Assembly: GCA_048493715.1 (NCBI GenBank)
Contig: JBGDCZ010000005.1
Location: forward strand, 19,991 to 83,990
Reading direction: 5' to 3'
Source: Arsenophonus sp048493715
GTDB taxonomy: Bacteria > Pseudomonadota > Gammaproteobacteria > Enterobacterales > Enterobacteriaceae
Length of the DNA stretch: 64,000 bases
Shown: piece by piece, positions 8,840-19,132 of the stretch
How positions within the stretch are numbered: position 1 is the stretch's first letter
Layout: every line of letters begins with the position of its first letter
The notes under the pieces: model-generated
What the model saw: only the letters and a program-made list of their open reading frames with translations
Database searches by the model: none
What the model was told of the DNA's origin: nothing
Program-made: the position numbers and the translations under genes

Positions 8840-10981
8840 TCAGTTATTTTGATTTTGCGTAGCCTGAATAGCGGTAAGGGCAATGGTATAAACGATATCA
8901 TCAACTAGCGCACCACGGGACAAGTCATTAACTGGTTTACGCATCCCTTGTAGCATTGGGCCGATAGAAACCAGATTGGCTGAGCGTTGCACCGCTTTAT
9001 AAGTGGTATTACCAGTATTGAGATCAGGGAAAATAAACACAGTAGCTTGACCGGCTACCGGTGAATTTGGCGCTTTAGATTTAGCAACATCCGCCATAAT
9101 GGCTGCATCATACTGTAATGGGCCGTCAATCACTAAATCTGGCTGCTTTGCTTGCGCCAGCCGTGTTGCTTCACGTACCTTTTCCACGTCACTGCCGGCA
9201 CCAGAATTGCCAGTAGAATAAGAGATCATCGCTACTCGTGGTTCAATACCGAATGCTTTGGCAGAATCAGCGGACTGGATGGCGATTTCTGATAATTGTT
9301 CAGCTGTTGGATCTGGATTTATCGCGCAGTCACCATAAACCAGCACTTGCTCAGGTAATAGCATAAAGAATATAGAAGAAACCAGTGAGCTACCTGGGGC
9401 GGTTTTGATCAATTGCAATGGTGGGCGAATGGTATTAGCCGTGGTATGAACAGCACCGGAAACTAAACCATCAACTTCATTTTTTTCCAGCATCATGGTG
9501 CCTAACACCACATTGTCTTCTAACTGTTCACGCGCAACAATTTCAGTCATGCCTTTATTTTTGCGTAATTCAACCAACCGCTCAACATAATTTTGCCGTA
9601 CTGATTTTGGTGCTACAATTTCGATCCCCGCGTCTAATTCAACCCCCTGAGCCGCGGCAACTCGTTTTATTTCATCGGGATCACCAAGTAGAATACAGGT
9701 AGCAATACCTCTTTCAGCACAAATAGTGGCCGCTTTTACAGTACGTGGCTCATTACCTTCTGGTAGCACAATGCGTTTATTGGCTTTACGCGCTAATTCG
9801 GTCAATTGATAACGGAAAGCGGGGGGGGATAGACGTTTAGGACGTTCAGAATCTGCAGTTAGTGAATCAATCCATTTTTGATTGATATGCATGGCAACAT
9901 AGTTTTGGATTTTTTCAATCCGTTCATGATCATCAGCATGCACTTCTAAGCTGAAACTTTGCAGGCTTAATGAAGTTTGCCAGGTATTAGTATCTACCAT
10001 CAGTACAGGTAAACCAGTTTCAAAAGCACGGCGACAGAGATCGTGTATCGGTTTGGCAATTGTATAACCACCGGTTAATAGTAAGGCACCGATTTCGATA
10101 CCATTCATGGCAGCTAAACAAGCAGATACAATGACGTCAGGACGATCTGAAGAGGTAACCAGTAATGAGCCTGGTCGAAATAGCTCTACCATGTTTGGTA
10201 CACTGCGGGCACAGAAAATAACTGATTTTATGCGCCGGGTTTTCAGTGCACCTTCATTGATGATGGTGGCATTCAGGTGGTTGGCAATATCAATACCACG
10301 GGTCGCTATCAGATCGAAATTCCAGGGAATACAACCCAATATGGGTAACGGACTGTTATTAGCTAAGGTTTTGGCATCGATTGTTGCTATGGTGGCTTTA
10401 GTTGATTCATCAAATATTTCTGATAAATCGGGGCGGGTACGGCCGAGTTCATCAACCGGTGCATTGAGTTTATTAATAATCACCCCGATGATATTCTCAT
10501 TTTGTACACCACCAAATTCTGCACGGACTAATTCAATACGCTCTTTTAACTGTTCAGGTGTGTTATTACTTAGTGCGGTGACAAAAACTACATCAGCTGC
10601 CAATGTTTTGGCAATATTGTAATTTAATGATTGGGCAAAAGGATGCTTACGGGTAGGCATTAAACCTTCGATCAGTATAACTTCAGCCTGTTGTGTATTG
10701 TCGTGATAACGAGCAACAATCTCTTCCATTAACATATCTTTGTGATCGTTAGCTAACAAAGATTCAACATAACTCATTTTTAGTGGTTCAGCGACCTGAA
10801 CACTAGAGTGTGAGCGTAATACTTCAGTTGTCTGATCTTTACTACCGATACGGGGTTGAGAAATGGGTTTAAAAACACTTAGGCTAACCCCTTTTTGTTC
10901 CATTGAGCGGGCGACCCCTAAACTGACGCTGGTTAAGCCAACGCTAATGTCAGTCGGTATTAACATTATTGTACGGGACAC
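8840..10981 (-). CDS. pta: Phosphate acetyltransferase Pta
   Basis: Pta interconverts acetyl-CoA and acetyl phosphate, the first half of the acetate overflow pathway. The 713-residue product has the length of the long enterobacterial form (714). The N-terminus MSRTIMLIPTDISVGLTSVS belongs to the BioD-like P-loop-fold domain, a DRTGG regulatory domain follows, and the catalytic PTA_PTB domain fills roughly residues 390-710. That domain shows LPEGNEPRTVKAA, VDGLVSGAVHTTANTIRPPL, SYSTGNSGAGSDVEKVREAT and PVAGQATVFIFPDLNTGN. It lies 73 bases after ackA on the same strand, with a small stem-loop between them, and ends in a clear terminator. Antisense open frames across it are shadows. The frame is intact. 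Confidence 0.97.
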   Translation of the reverse strand: MSRTIMLIPTDISVGLTSVSLGVARSMEQKGVSLSVFKPISQPRIGSKDQTTEVLRSHSSVQVAEPLKMSYVESLLANDHKDMLMEEIVARYHDNTQQAEVILIEGLMPTRKHPFAQSLNYNIAKTLAADVVFVTALSNNTPEQLKERIELVRAEFGGVQNENIIGVIINKLNAPVDELGRTRPDLSEIFDESTKATIATIDAKTLANNSPLPILGCIPWNFDLIATRGIDIANHLNATIINEGALKTRRIKSVIFCARSVPNMVELFRPGSLLVTSSDRPDVIVSACLAAMNGIEIGALLLTGGYTIAKPIHDLCRRAFETGLPVLMVDTNTWQTSLSLQSFSLEVHADDHERIEKIQNYVAMHINQKWIDSLTADSERPKRLSPPAFRYQLTELARKANKRIVLPEGNEPRTVKAATICAERGIATCILLGDPDEIKRVAAAQGVELDAGIEIVAPKSVRQNYVERLVELRKNKGMTEIVAREQLEDNVVLGTMMLEKNEVDGLVSGAVHTTANTIRPPLQLIKTAPGSSLVSSIFFMLLPEQVLVYGDCAINPDPTAEQLSEIAIQSADSAKAFGIEPRVAMISYSTGNSGAGSDVEKVREATRLAQAKQPDLVIDGPLQYDAAIMADVAKSKAPNSPVAGQATVFIFPDLNTGNTTYKAVQRSANLVSIGPMLQGMRKPVNDLSRGALVDDIVYTIALTAIQATQNQNN

Positions 10982-11019
10982 AGGTACCTCTTTAACAGTT
11001 GCCAGATATTCAATCCAGT

Positions 11020-11043
11020 ACTGCCAATCGCTAAACTGGCAGT
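11020..11043 (-). other. Intercistronic stem-loop between ackA and pta
   Basis: A perfect 7-bp inverted repeat ACTGCCA / TGGCAGT with a 10-base loop sits in the 73-base gap between the ackA stop and the pta start. There is no following T-run, so it is not an intrinsic terminator. It may tune mRNA stability or the relative expression of the two genes, which is inference. Confidence 0.5.
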
Positions 11044-11054
11044 TTAAAATCTAT

Positions 11055-12257
11055 TTATGTCGTTAGGCGGCTAGCGTCTTGAGCAATAACTAACTCTTCA
11101 TTAGTCGGAATAACCAGAGCAGGAATGCTATCGTCAGTGGTGATCTTGCCTGATTTGCCAAAGCGGGCGGCTAAGTTGTGTTCATGATCATACTTAATGC
11201 CCAGCAAAGATAACTTTTTAAGGGTTAATTCGCGTACCATGGCCGAGTTTTCACCGATGCCGCCGGTGAAGATAATAGCGTCTAAGCGTCCTTCCATTAA
11301 TGCACAATAAGCGGCAATGTATTTAGCTAAACGATGACAATAGACATCCATCGCTCGTTTTGCGTCCGGCTTGCTGTCGTAGTTTTCTTCTAAATAACGA
11401 CAATCATTAGTTACTTCGGTTAAACCAAGTATGCCAGACTCTTTGGTTAATAGTGTATTGATGTTATCAACACTCATACCCAAAGCATCGTGAAGGTGAA
11501 AAACAATCGCCGGATCGATATCACCACTGCGTGTTCCCATTACTAAGCCTTCTAATGGTGTGAGGCCCATTGACGTATCAACCGATTGCCCATTAACGAC
11601 GGCGGTAACCGATCCGCCATTGCCCAAATGGCAGGTGATCACATTCAGTTCGTCAATCGATTTATTAAGTTCTTTGGCTGCCTGATGGGAAACATAATAA
11701 TGACTGGTACCATGAGCACCATAACGACGAATACCATGCTGTTGGTAGAGATAATAAGGTAGGGCGTATAAATAAGCTTCAACAGGCATGGTTTGATGGA
11801 ATGCTGTGTCAAATACCGCAACATGCTTGTCATTTAAATGTGGAAATGTTTTTTTAGCTTCTTCAAGACCGATAATGCCAGCTGGGTTATGTAATGGGGC
11901 AAATGGAATGGATGCTTTGATTCCTTCAATTACTTCATCATTGATAACAACCGATTGGGTAAATTTTTCACCGCCATGAACAATACGATGACCAATGGCA
12001 GAAATGGCTTGCGCTAATTCTGGTCTTGGTGTGAGAATTTCATTGACAATGAAAGCCATCGCTTCACTGTGCGCCACGCCTGCCCCTAAAGTAGCTTCGT
12101 TTTTAGTACCATCTATTTTCCATTTAATACGGGCTTCTGGTAAATGAAAACACTCTGCTAAACCAGATAGTTGTTCTTCGCAGTTAACCGGATCAATGAT
12201 AGCGAACTTAAGTGAAGAGCTACCGCAGTTGAGGACAAGTACCAGCTTACTTGACAT
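11055..12257 (-). CDS. ackA: Acetate kinase AckA
   Basis: AckA transfers phosphate from acetyl phosphate to ADP, yielding acetate and ATP. Its 400 residues equal the E. coli length. Visible family motifs are the N-terminal phosphate-binding LVLNCGSSSLKFAI, DTAFHQTMP with the conserved aspartate and histidine, RRYGAHGTSHYYVS, HLGNGGSV, GLTPLEGLVMGTRSGDIDP and the adenosine motif FTGGIGENSAMVRE. It is the first gene of an ackA-pta operon. The roughly 410 bases between it and the divergent yfbV form the shared control region, containing an FNR-like palindrome about 125 bases from the start. The gene appears fully functional. Confidence 0.97.
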   Translation of the reverse strand: MSSKLVLVLNCGSSSLKFAIIDPVNCEEQLSGLAECFHLPEARIKWKIDGTKNEATLGAGVAHSEAMAFIVNEILTPRPELAQAISAIGHRIVHGGEKFTQSVVINDEVIEGIKASIPFAPLHNPAGIIGLEEAKKTFPHLNDKHVAVFDTAFHQTMPVEAYLYALPYYLYQQHGIRRYGAHGTSHYYVSHQAAKELNKSIDELNVITCHLGNGGSVTAVVNGQSVDTSMGLTPLEGLVMGTRSGDIDPAIVFHLHDALGMSVDNINTLLTKESGILGLTEVTNDCRYLEENYDSKPDAKRAMDVYCHRLAKYIAAYCALMEGRLDAIIFTGGIGENSAMVRELTLKKLSLLGIKYDHEHNLAARFGKSGKITTDDSIPALVIPTNEELVIAQDASRLTT

Positions 12258-12380
12258 GGAATTACCTACTATATTGTTATCATGGAGTCTTCTTTGTCAG
12301 ATTAACCAGGAAGACTAGGGTTAATAAACATCAATCCAATAGAATACTAGTAGCCTAGCTTATCTCTGGGATCATATTGA

Positions 12381-12394
12381 ATGATTAATATCAT
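12381..12394. promoter_or_regulatory. Possible FNR/CRP-family palindrome upstream of ackA
   Basis: ATGATTAATATCAT is a perfect palindrome in the FNR layout (5-base half-sites, 4-base spacer), differing from the TTGAT-N4-ATCAA consensus at one base per half. It lies about 124 bases before the ackA start. E. coli ackA-pta is known to respond to FNR and ArcA. In DNA this AT-rich a chance match is possible, so this is a candidate only. Confidence 0.35.
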
Positions 12395-12670
12395 ATTTAT
12401 CTAACATCATGATATTGTAATCGTATTTATTAATTAACTATGTTTGCAATATTGACATTAAAAATGCAATATAATATTAACATCATGGATTGAAAACATG
12501 GTAATAGACCAAATATAAACTTCATATGTTATAAGTTTTTTCTATAAGTTATAGAAGCCGTGGCCTGAGACAACCAAGGTTGTCATATAAATTCTACTAA
12601 AAAGATTTTATGCTTTATACATTTTTTTAAATTTTACATGAGAAATTGATTGAAGTCATGTGAGGTATTA

Positions 12671-13126
12671 ATGAGCACAACACCAGAAACGCCTCCAGGT
12701 TTTTTACAGAAGATGAAACTAGGCCGGCACTATGCTAAGACACTTCCGTTAGAAAAATGTTTGATCCCTATTTTTCCTGAACATCGCGTGATTAAGGCTA
12801 CCCATTTTGGTATTCGTTATATGCCTATAGTTGCTGTTTTTACCTTGAACTGGCAGATTGCATTAGGTGGTCAGCTGGGACCGGCAGTTGCCACAGCACT
12901 TTTTGCTGCTAGCTTACCATTGCAGGGATTATGGTACTTGGGTAAACACGCAGTTACACCGCTACCATCAGCATTACTACGTTGGTTTTATGAAATACGT
13001 GAAAAATTTAATCAAGCTGGTATTTCCATCACTCCCGTTAAAGGAAAACCTAATTATCAAGCATTAGCAGAATTGTTAAAACGTGCTTTTAAACAATTAG
13101 ATCGCTCTTTTATCGATGGTATATAA
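12671..13126 (+). CDS. yfbV: UPF0208 membrane protein YfbV
   Basis: YfbV is a small inner-membrane protein of the UPF0208 family; E. coli YfbV has been linked to organisation of the Ter macrodomain, but the molecular role is unclear. From ATG 12671 the product is 151 residues, equal to E. coli. That start is preferred over an upstream ATG at 12650 because a GAGG site sits seven bases before it and MSTTPETPPG aligns with the family N-terminus. Two hydrophobic segments (about residues 40-62 and 65-85) contain FTLNWQIALGGQLGPAVATA, followed by VTPLPSALLRWFYEIREK and the end ALAELLKRAFKQLDRSF. It is divergent from ackA, matching the conserved neighbourhood. Confidence 0.92.
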   Translation: MSTTPETPPGFLQKMKLGRHYAKTLPLEKCLIPIFPEHRVIKATHFGIRYMPIVAVFTLNWQIALGGQLGPAVATALFAASLPLQGLWYLGKHAVTPLPSALLRWFYEIREKFNQAGISITPVKGKPNYQALAELLKRAFKQLDRSFIDGI

Positions 13127-13306
13127 CATAATTTAGCTGATAATTGGTTAAATAGTTAGCAAAAGACATTATTGGTGTTGGAAAATGTATTTTTCAATGA
13201 TTTGCGATGGAAAAACCTTTTTAGATCAATAAAAGGTTAGTTATCGCTATAAAAGGACTGGGTGGAATGCGATGATCTAGCAAATTTCGCCGTTAGGAGA
13301 ACAATA

Positions 13307-13788
13307 ATGGAAATGACCAATGTACAAAGCTTAATTCTGTCTAATCAGTATAAAATGCTGATCATCCTTGATCCAAATAATGCCAAACGTTACCAATGCT
13401 GTCAAACTATCATTGAATACGGTTTTGACTTGTAAATGAAAGAGTTAGAACGAGATTTTGCTGAGTTACCAGAAGAAAATTGCCAGACTATCATTGATAT
13501 TATGGAAATGTATCATACTTTACAGATCTCGCGCGAAAATTTGTCGTCTAAAGCTGAATTGCTGCCAGGAGAGTTATCTTTTTAGGGTTTGATGCGTCTA
13601 GTGAAGCATATTATCTCAGTTATGTCCATTTTTTGGTTAATATTGAACGTCGCTATTATCGTCATTTTGCTAGTGACAGCCATGATTTTAATGCTCAGAC
13701 CCCGATGTGGGATAAATACCAGAGAATATTAACGGTTTGGCAGGCTTGTCCGCGTCAGTATCATCTTTGTGCAATAGAAATTAATTAA
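13307..13788 (+). pseudogene. yfbU: yfbU (UPF0304), inactivated by a stop and a frameshift
   Basis: YfbU is a soluble protein of about 164 residues with no settled molecular function. The start MEMTNVQSLILSNQYKML is preserved behind an AGGAG site. A TAA at 13433 replaces a glutamine codon (YGFDL-stop-MKELERDF). Farther on, the frame changes once between about 13545 and 13575, after which VIFLGFDASSEAYYLSYVHF, FNAQTPMWDKYQRILTVW and CPRQYHLCAIEIN complete the gene. All other family landmarks are in place, so inactivation looks recent. It is the first of three consecutive broken genes. Confidence 0.93.
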
Positions 13789-13821
13789 ATCATTAATGCA
13801 TAATTTATCAAAGGAGCATCA

Positions 13822-14482
13822 ATGGTATTAACTTGTAAAGGATTTCTATTTGATCTTGATGGCACCTTGGTTGACTCGTTAGCTAACGTTGAACATTGTT
13901 GGCGAGAATTTAGCCGTCGAGTCGGTGTCTCAGAAACCGATGTTTTACAGCATATTCATGGCAAACTGGTGATAACTTCTATCCGTCATTTTATGCCAGA
14001 TACAGATGAAACTGATGAAATTTTTTATTGGTTGGAAAGAATGGAAGCAGGGAATACAACAGGGATTGTAGCGTTGCCTGGTGTAATTGACTTACTTGAA
14101 CAACTAAATGCATTTGCTATTCCATGGGCAATAGTGACTTCTGGTACCATTCCAAGTTGCTTTTAGTCGCATTAAAGCAGCAGGCTTACCTGAACCAAAG
14201 CACTGGGTCACGATTGAAAGGGTTAAACAGGGCAAACCACAACCTGATCCTTTTCTGCTTGGTGTGCAATTACTAGATTTACCCTCTGATTCCTGTATTG
14301 TGGTTGAAGATGCACAGGCCGGCATCTATTCTGTGTTAGATGCCGGTTGTCAGTTTATCACTGTACATGCGCCAGTGGACATACCACGACGGCAAAAAAT
14401 TTCTTTTATTATCAAATTATTAGCTGAATTAAATATTTCAAAACCAGATAGCCAGGGTATTGTTACGGTGACTCACCTATAA
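13822..14482 (+). pseudogene. yfbT: yfbT, HAD-family sugar phosphatase with a single frameshift
   Basis: YfbT (HxpA) is a HAD-superfamily phosphatase acting on sugar phosphates. The start MVLTCKGFLFDLDGTLVDSL holds HAD motif I (DLDGT) and follows an AAAGGAG site. Motif II is in IPWAIVTSGT. One extra base near 14153 turns PVAFSRIKAAG into a premature stop at 14164. In the next frame the sequence continues with the motif III lysine region RVKQGKPQPDPFLLG and motif IV SCIVVEDAQAGI to a normal stop. One frameshift is the only lesion seen, so either a very young pseudogene or a sequence error is possible. The neighbours yfbU and yfbS are independently broken, which favours real decay. Confidence 0.9.
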
Positions 14483-14577
14483 AAGAATGTAAGTTTTATT
14501 AACTAGGTAGGCTAGGTAGGCAAATTTGTTCTGCTATTACAAACAAGCATGATAGAGATAATTAATTTGAGGTCATT

Positions 14578-16425
14578 TTGAATAGCCAGCTGGTATAGGT
14601 ATTAATTTTACTGATAGTAATCACCACGCTCTTTATGACTAATAAGATCCGAATGGATATTGTCGTTTTATTAGTCATTTATCGCTCTAGTGTTAAGTGG
14701 AACGCTTATTCTTGAACAAGTAACAATCGGTTTTAGTGATCCCAATGTGCTGCTAATTGCGGCACTTTTTGTTTTTAGTGAGGGATTAGTACGCACTGGC
14801 ATTGCATATCAAGTGAGTTATTGGTTAGTTGGGGTCGCCGGTAATAATGAAAATAAAATGCTTATTTTTTTAATGATCACAGTCGCCGGTTTAGGTGCTT
14901 TTATGAGTTCAACCGGCATTGTGGCTATCTTTATTCCTGTGGTACTCAATGTGGCTAAACAGATGAAAATCTCACCAAGCACGCTTGATAATGCCGTTAA
15001 GTTTTACAGGACTTATCAGTGGCATGATGACGTTAGTGGCGATACCACCAAATATGATTGTCAATAGTGAATTAGTTAGAGAAAGTTATGCAGGATTCAA
15101 ATTCTTTTCAATTACGCCAATCGGGGTTGCGGTGTTATTGACTGTAATTATCTATGTGGATTGTACGTCGCTGGTTAACTGGTCGTGGAATAAGCGCTGG
15201 GATTGATCCTTATCGACGAACATTGCACGATTTTATTCGTGATTATAAGTTAACAGGTAGAGCCCGTTGTTTGGTCATTGGCCAAGCTTCCCCGTTGATT
15301 GGTTATTCGCTTGATGAATTACATTTACGTTCACGTTATGGCGTTAATGTTATTGGTATTGAACGTTGGCATCGTTTTCGTCGACTTATGTTAAGTGTAA
15401 CAGCAACAACAGTGTTACATGAGCGTGATGTGTTATTGGTCACTATATCTAATAGTGAAGTTGAACTGGCTGAATTTTGCCATGAGCAAAAATTGCAACC
15501 CATACTTTTGCGAGGGGAATACTTTTCTGCCCGATCGCGTGAAGTTGGTCTGGCCGAGTTTTCCTTAGCGCTTTAGTCTGAATTATTAGGCAGTACATTT
15601 TGGGAGATTAAATTTCGTACCCGTTATGGCCTCAATGTGGTTGGAATTTACCGGGAAGGAAAAGCCATCAGTGATAAATTAATTGATTAGCCAATTCGGT
15701 TAGGTGATATTTTACTAATTATTTGTGACTGGAAATTAATTGGTAAATTGTCAACCAATACCCGTAATTTTATTGTATTAAATTTGGCGGCTGAGTAGAG
15801 GCGGCCGCTCCAGCTGCACCGCAAGTCCCGCATGCGATTTTCTGTTTGCTATTAATGGTCACTATGATGGCGATAGATGAGATCCCTAATTTTATTGCTG
15901 TACTTATCGCCTGTCTTTGCTGGGAAAATTTCGTTGTTAATATGGAAAGTGCTTATCGCGCTATTCATTGGCCGAGTATTATGCTAATTGTCGGAATGAT
16001 GCCTTTTGCGTTAGCTTTGCAAAAAACCGGTGGCATTGATTTGATTGTTAATTTGTTAATGGATATTGCTGGTGACATGGGGCCGAGGATAATGCTGTTT
16101 TGCCTATTTACTTGTCTGTGCAGTAACTGAGTTATTTATTTCTAATACGGCGAAAGCAATATTAATGGCACCAATTGCCATTTTCGTCGCTAATAATATG
16201 AATGTTTCGCCAATGTCTTTTGCCATAGTGATTTGTGTTGCTGCTTCTACTGCCTGCATGACACCGATTTCTTCACCGGTTAATACTTTAATTTTAGCAC
16301 CTGGTGGCTATAGCTTTAGTGATTTTTTAAAATTGGGTATCCTATTTACTTTTTTAGTTATGGCTATTAGTGTGCTTATTATTCCAGTACTTTTTCCTTT
16401 TAAAATCATGGCTGAGTTTATGTAA
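14578..16425 (+). pseudogene. yfbS: yfbS, SLC13/DASS-type transporter with RCK_C domains, multiply broken
   Basis: YfbS is a roughly 610-residue inner-membrane permease of the SLC13 group with two central TrkA_C (RCK_C) domains; its substrate is not established. The probable start is TTG 14578 behind a GAGG site, reading LNSQLV, with a stop six codons later. Readable pieces are FSDPNVLLIAALFVFSEGLV, GAFMSSTGIVAIFIPVVLN, MPLSFTGLISGMMTLVAIPP, then the soluble part LTGRARCLVIGQASPLIGY and VNVIGIERWHRFRRLM. The second membrane half has HWPSIMLIVGMMPFALALQK and TPISSPVNTLILAPGGYSFS. At least six stops or frameshifts break the gene (including near 14601, 15010, 15576, 15688, 15798 and 16130). No large deletion is evident. 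Confidence 0.92.
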
Positions 16426-16468
16426 CAAACAGTAATAAAATAATACTAATTATCGGTTGTATGGCTAT

Positions 16469-17050
16469 TTAGCTACTAATTTCATCTAAAGATAAGCGAA
16501 ATCCGGGTACAAAAACTTCGATAAAGTATTGCATTTCTTCGCTAAAATGTTCAGAAAGTGTTTTTTCAATGCGTGTTTTAGCTAAATTAAACTCAGCATT
16601 ACCAGCAGATAATTCTTCTAAACATTTTAAATAGGCACAGAGTGCATCAGCTTGTTTAACAAACGCCCGTTCTTGCTCGGTATGATATTCATCATCTAAA
16701 ATCGGCTGAAAATCTTGTTGTAATTCTTTTGGTAGCATATCGATAAGTTTTTGCTGCGCGTATTTTTCAATTTTTTTGTATTCGTTAGCAATTTGAGGAT
16801 TATGGTATTTTATTGGTGTGGGTAGATCACCGGTGATCACTTCACTTGCGTCATGATACATGGCAAGGAGTGCGATACGCTCAGGATTGACTTGGCCATC
16901 AAATTTACGATTCTTAATGCAGGCAAGTGCATGAGCAACAAAGGCAACTTGTAGACTGTGCTCGGAAACATTTTCTGTACGTACATTGCGCATTAATGGC
17001 CATCGATTAATTAACTTCATACGTGAAAGATGGGCAAAAAAATAACTCAT
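16469..17050 (-). CDS. yfbR: 5'-deoxynucleotidase YfbR
   Basis: YfbR is an HD-domain phosphohydrolase that dephosphorylates deoxyribonucleoside 5'-monophosphates, a step in nucleotide turnover. The 193-residue product is slightly shorter than the E. coli protein (199). The HD metal ligands are visible: His in TENVSEHSLQVAFVAHAL near residue 33, the HD pair in AMYHDASEVITGDLPTP near residues 68-69, and the distal Asp in FVKQADALCAYLKCLEE near residue 135. The frame is complete. The gene faces the yfbS remnant convergently and lies 122 bases downstream of alaA, as in other enterobacteria. It is a survivor next to three broken neighbours. Confidence 0.95.
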   Translation of the reverse strand: MSYFFAHLSRMKLINRWPLMRNVRTENVSEHSLQVAFVAHALACIKNRKFDGQVNPERIALLAMYHDASEVITGDLPTPIKYHNPQIANEYKKIEKYAQQKLIDMLPKELQQDFQPILDDEYHTEQERAFVKQADALCAYLKCLEELSAGNAEFNLAKTRIEKTLSEHFSEEMQYFIEVFVPGFRLSLDEISS

Positions 17051-17172
17051 AGCATTCCTTATACAATTATAATAATGATAAGAATTCGTCGTAATTAGTT
17101 TAAGAACTAACTAATTAAATAACAGAATAAAACATCCTTAATTTAATTCAAGAATGCTTTATTATTGGACAA

Positions 17173-18387
17173 CTATTGGCGATATTTTAGCAGGAATTTG
17201 CTAAATTTATTAATCGCAGTTTCAAGCTCGCTAACATAAGGTAGTGTTACAATTCTGACATGATCGGGCTCAGGCCAATTGAAAGCGGTTCCCTGTACTA
17301 ATAAAACTTTTTCCTGTAATAGTAAATCAAGAACCATTTTTTGGTCGTTAAAGATATTAAACTTTTTAATATTAATTTTGGGGAACATATATAAAGCACC
17401 TTGAGGTTTAATACATGATACCCCAGGAATTTCATTAATCAGTTCCCATGCGCGATTACGTTGTTCATATAATCGTCCTCCAGGACATATAAATTCATTA
17501 ATACTCTGATAACCACCTAATGCAGTCTGGATCGCATGTTGTGTCGGAACGTTGGCACAAAGCCGCATGGAAGCTAATATTTCTAGTCCTTCAATATAGC
17601 TTTTGGCATTTTTTTTCGGGCCATTAAGCACCATCCATCCTTGGCGAAAACCAGCTACCCAATAAGTTTTTGATAAACCATTAAAAGTAATGGTTAACAG
17701 GTCCGGAGCCAGAACGGCAATTGAATGGTGTTCAGCGTCATCGTAAAGAATTTTATCGTAGATTTCATCGGCAAAGATAATCAGTTGATGCTGTCGGGCG
17801 ATTTCGCCGATCTGCATTAACAATTCTTTACTGTAAACAGAGCCAGTAGGATTATTCGGATTAATGATGACAATGCCACGTGTGTGTGAAGTAATTTTTT
17901 TGCGAATATCATTTAGATCGGGAAACCAATTTTGTTCTTCATCACATCTATAGTGCACAGCTTTGCCACCGGAAAGAGATACCGCAGCAGTCCATAACGG
18001 ATAGTCAGGGGTGGGGACTAACATTTCATCGTTATTATCCAATAAAGCTTGCATCGATTGCATGATTAGCTCAGAAACACCATTACCAATAAAGATATCC
18101 TCAATATTAATGTCAAGCATCCCGCGAGATTGATAATGTTGCATAATTGCTTTACGAGCGGAGTATATCCCTTTTGAATCACTATAACCTTGTGAGTGAG
18201 TAAGATTGAGTAGAACATCAAATAAAATTTCATCCGGCGCTTCAAATCCAAAAGGGGCTGGATTACCGATATGAAGTTTAAGAACTTTATGACCTTCTTC
18301 TTCAAGTCGCTTGGCTTCTTTAAGGACCGGCCCTCTTATGTCGTAGCATACGTTATCCAATTTATTGGATTTACTTATGGTATTCAT
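17173..18387 (-). CDS. alaA: Glutamate-pyruvate aminotransferase AlaA
   Basis: AlaA (formerly YfbQ) is a PLP-dependent class I/II aminotransferase and a main route to alanine from pyruvate and glutamate. It has 404 residues against 405 in E. coli. Motifs in order are KLHIGNPAPFGFEAPDEI at the N-terminus, NPNNPTGSVYS, FADEIYDKILYDD, the PLP-lysine segment FNGLSKTYWVAGFRQGW and the substrate-carboxylate arginine region DHVRIVTLPY near the end. The frame is open throughout. It is divergent from lrhA across a long AT-rich gap, the conserved arrangement. No frame damage is seen. Confidence 0.95.
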   Translation of the reverse strand: MNTISKSNKLDNVCYDIRGPVLKEAKRLEEEGHKVLKLHIGNPAPFGFEAPDEILFDVLLNLTHSQGYSDSKGIYSARKAIMQHYQSRGMLDINIEDIFIGNGVSELIMQSMQALLDNNDEMLVPTPDYPLWTAAVSLSGGKAVHYRCDEEQNWFPDLNDIRKKITSHTRGIVIINPNNPTGSVYSKELLMQIGEIARQHQLIIFADEIYDKILYDDAEHHSIAVLAPDLLTITFNGLSKTYWVAGFRQGWMVLNGPKKNAKSYIEGLEILASMRLCANVPTQHAIQTALGGYQSINEFICPGGRLYEQRNRAWELINEIPGVSCIKPQGALYMFPKINIKKFNIFNDQKMVLDLLLQEKVLLVQGTAFNWPEPDHVRIVTLPYVSELETAINKFSKFLLKYRQ

Positions 18388-19132
18388 TTATTCTGTTTAA
18401 ACCCCAACGTTAATAGAATATGAGGAAATGTTGCTGCATATGTCTGTTCACACTCTACTCTTACTTAGAAAAATTTTGAAGATATAGGCTTATTTTTGGT
18501 AGAAAAGGTTAATTTAAATAATTAAATTAGAACCAATAAACTTTTTATATATCTTATTAAGATACATAAATATTAAAATATCATATTAGTTGGATTTATA
18601 TTTTAGAGATAAAATGTTTTTTAGTGAAAAAAGCATAATTTAATTAGCATCATCATGATTTAGCAGTGCATTTTTTGTTACAAACACTGGTGGGTTCATG
18701 ATAGAAATATTATTTTTCTCACATATAATTATAGTTAATATGTCGTAGCCGTACATGGGAAAAATAAAGTTTTGTTGCGAATGGCCCAATTATGGTTTTT
18801 TCTTTTGAGCATTATCTTTGGGAGGTTGCTTTGTTGGGAATAGCGTATTTTCTTTATGTTTGGGAGAGCGATATTCTGTTATAGCTTTGAACTAAAAATT
18901 ATTCTAATAAAAACAAGAAGAGGAACATTCTCATTGGCATTTTGTTTATCAATATGTAAAACATGCTTATTATTAAACAGTTAAGTTAATAAAAGTGTAT
19001 ACACAGTAATAAATACTGCATTAATAGAAATAAATTTAAATATGTAAGGTTTTATCTTTATTTCTTTAACTGTCAATGATTTTAATATCTATTGAATTCG
19101 CAAAAACACCAGGAATGATATAAGAGAATAAA
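18388..19132. other. AT-rich intergenic region between alaA and lrhA
   Basis: About 745 bases without a supported gene. The sequence is strongly AT-rich with homopolymer and TTAATA-like runs, as expected for the long control region of lrhA, whose orthologues have distant promoters and are silenced by H-NS in E. coli. I see no RNA gene, no convincing terminator and no repeat here. Confidence 0.5.

Noticed and set aside
10107..10622. 171-codon open frame on the plus strand
   Set aside because: It is antisense to the intact pta gene, has no ribosome site or motif, and arises from pta codon bias.
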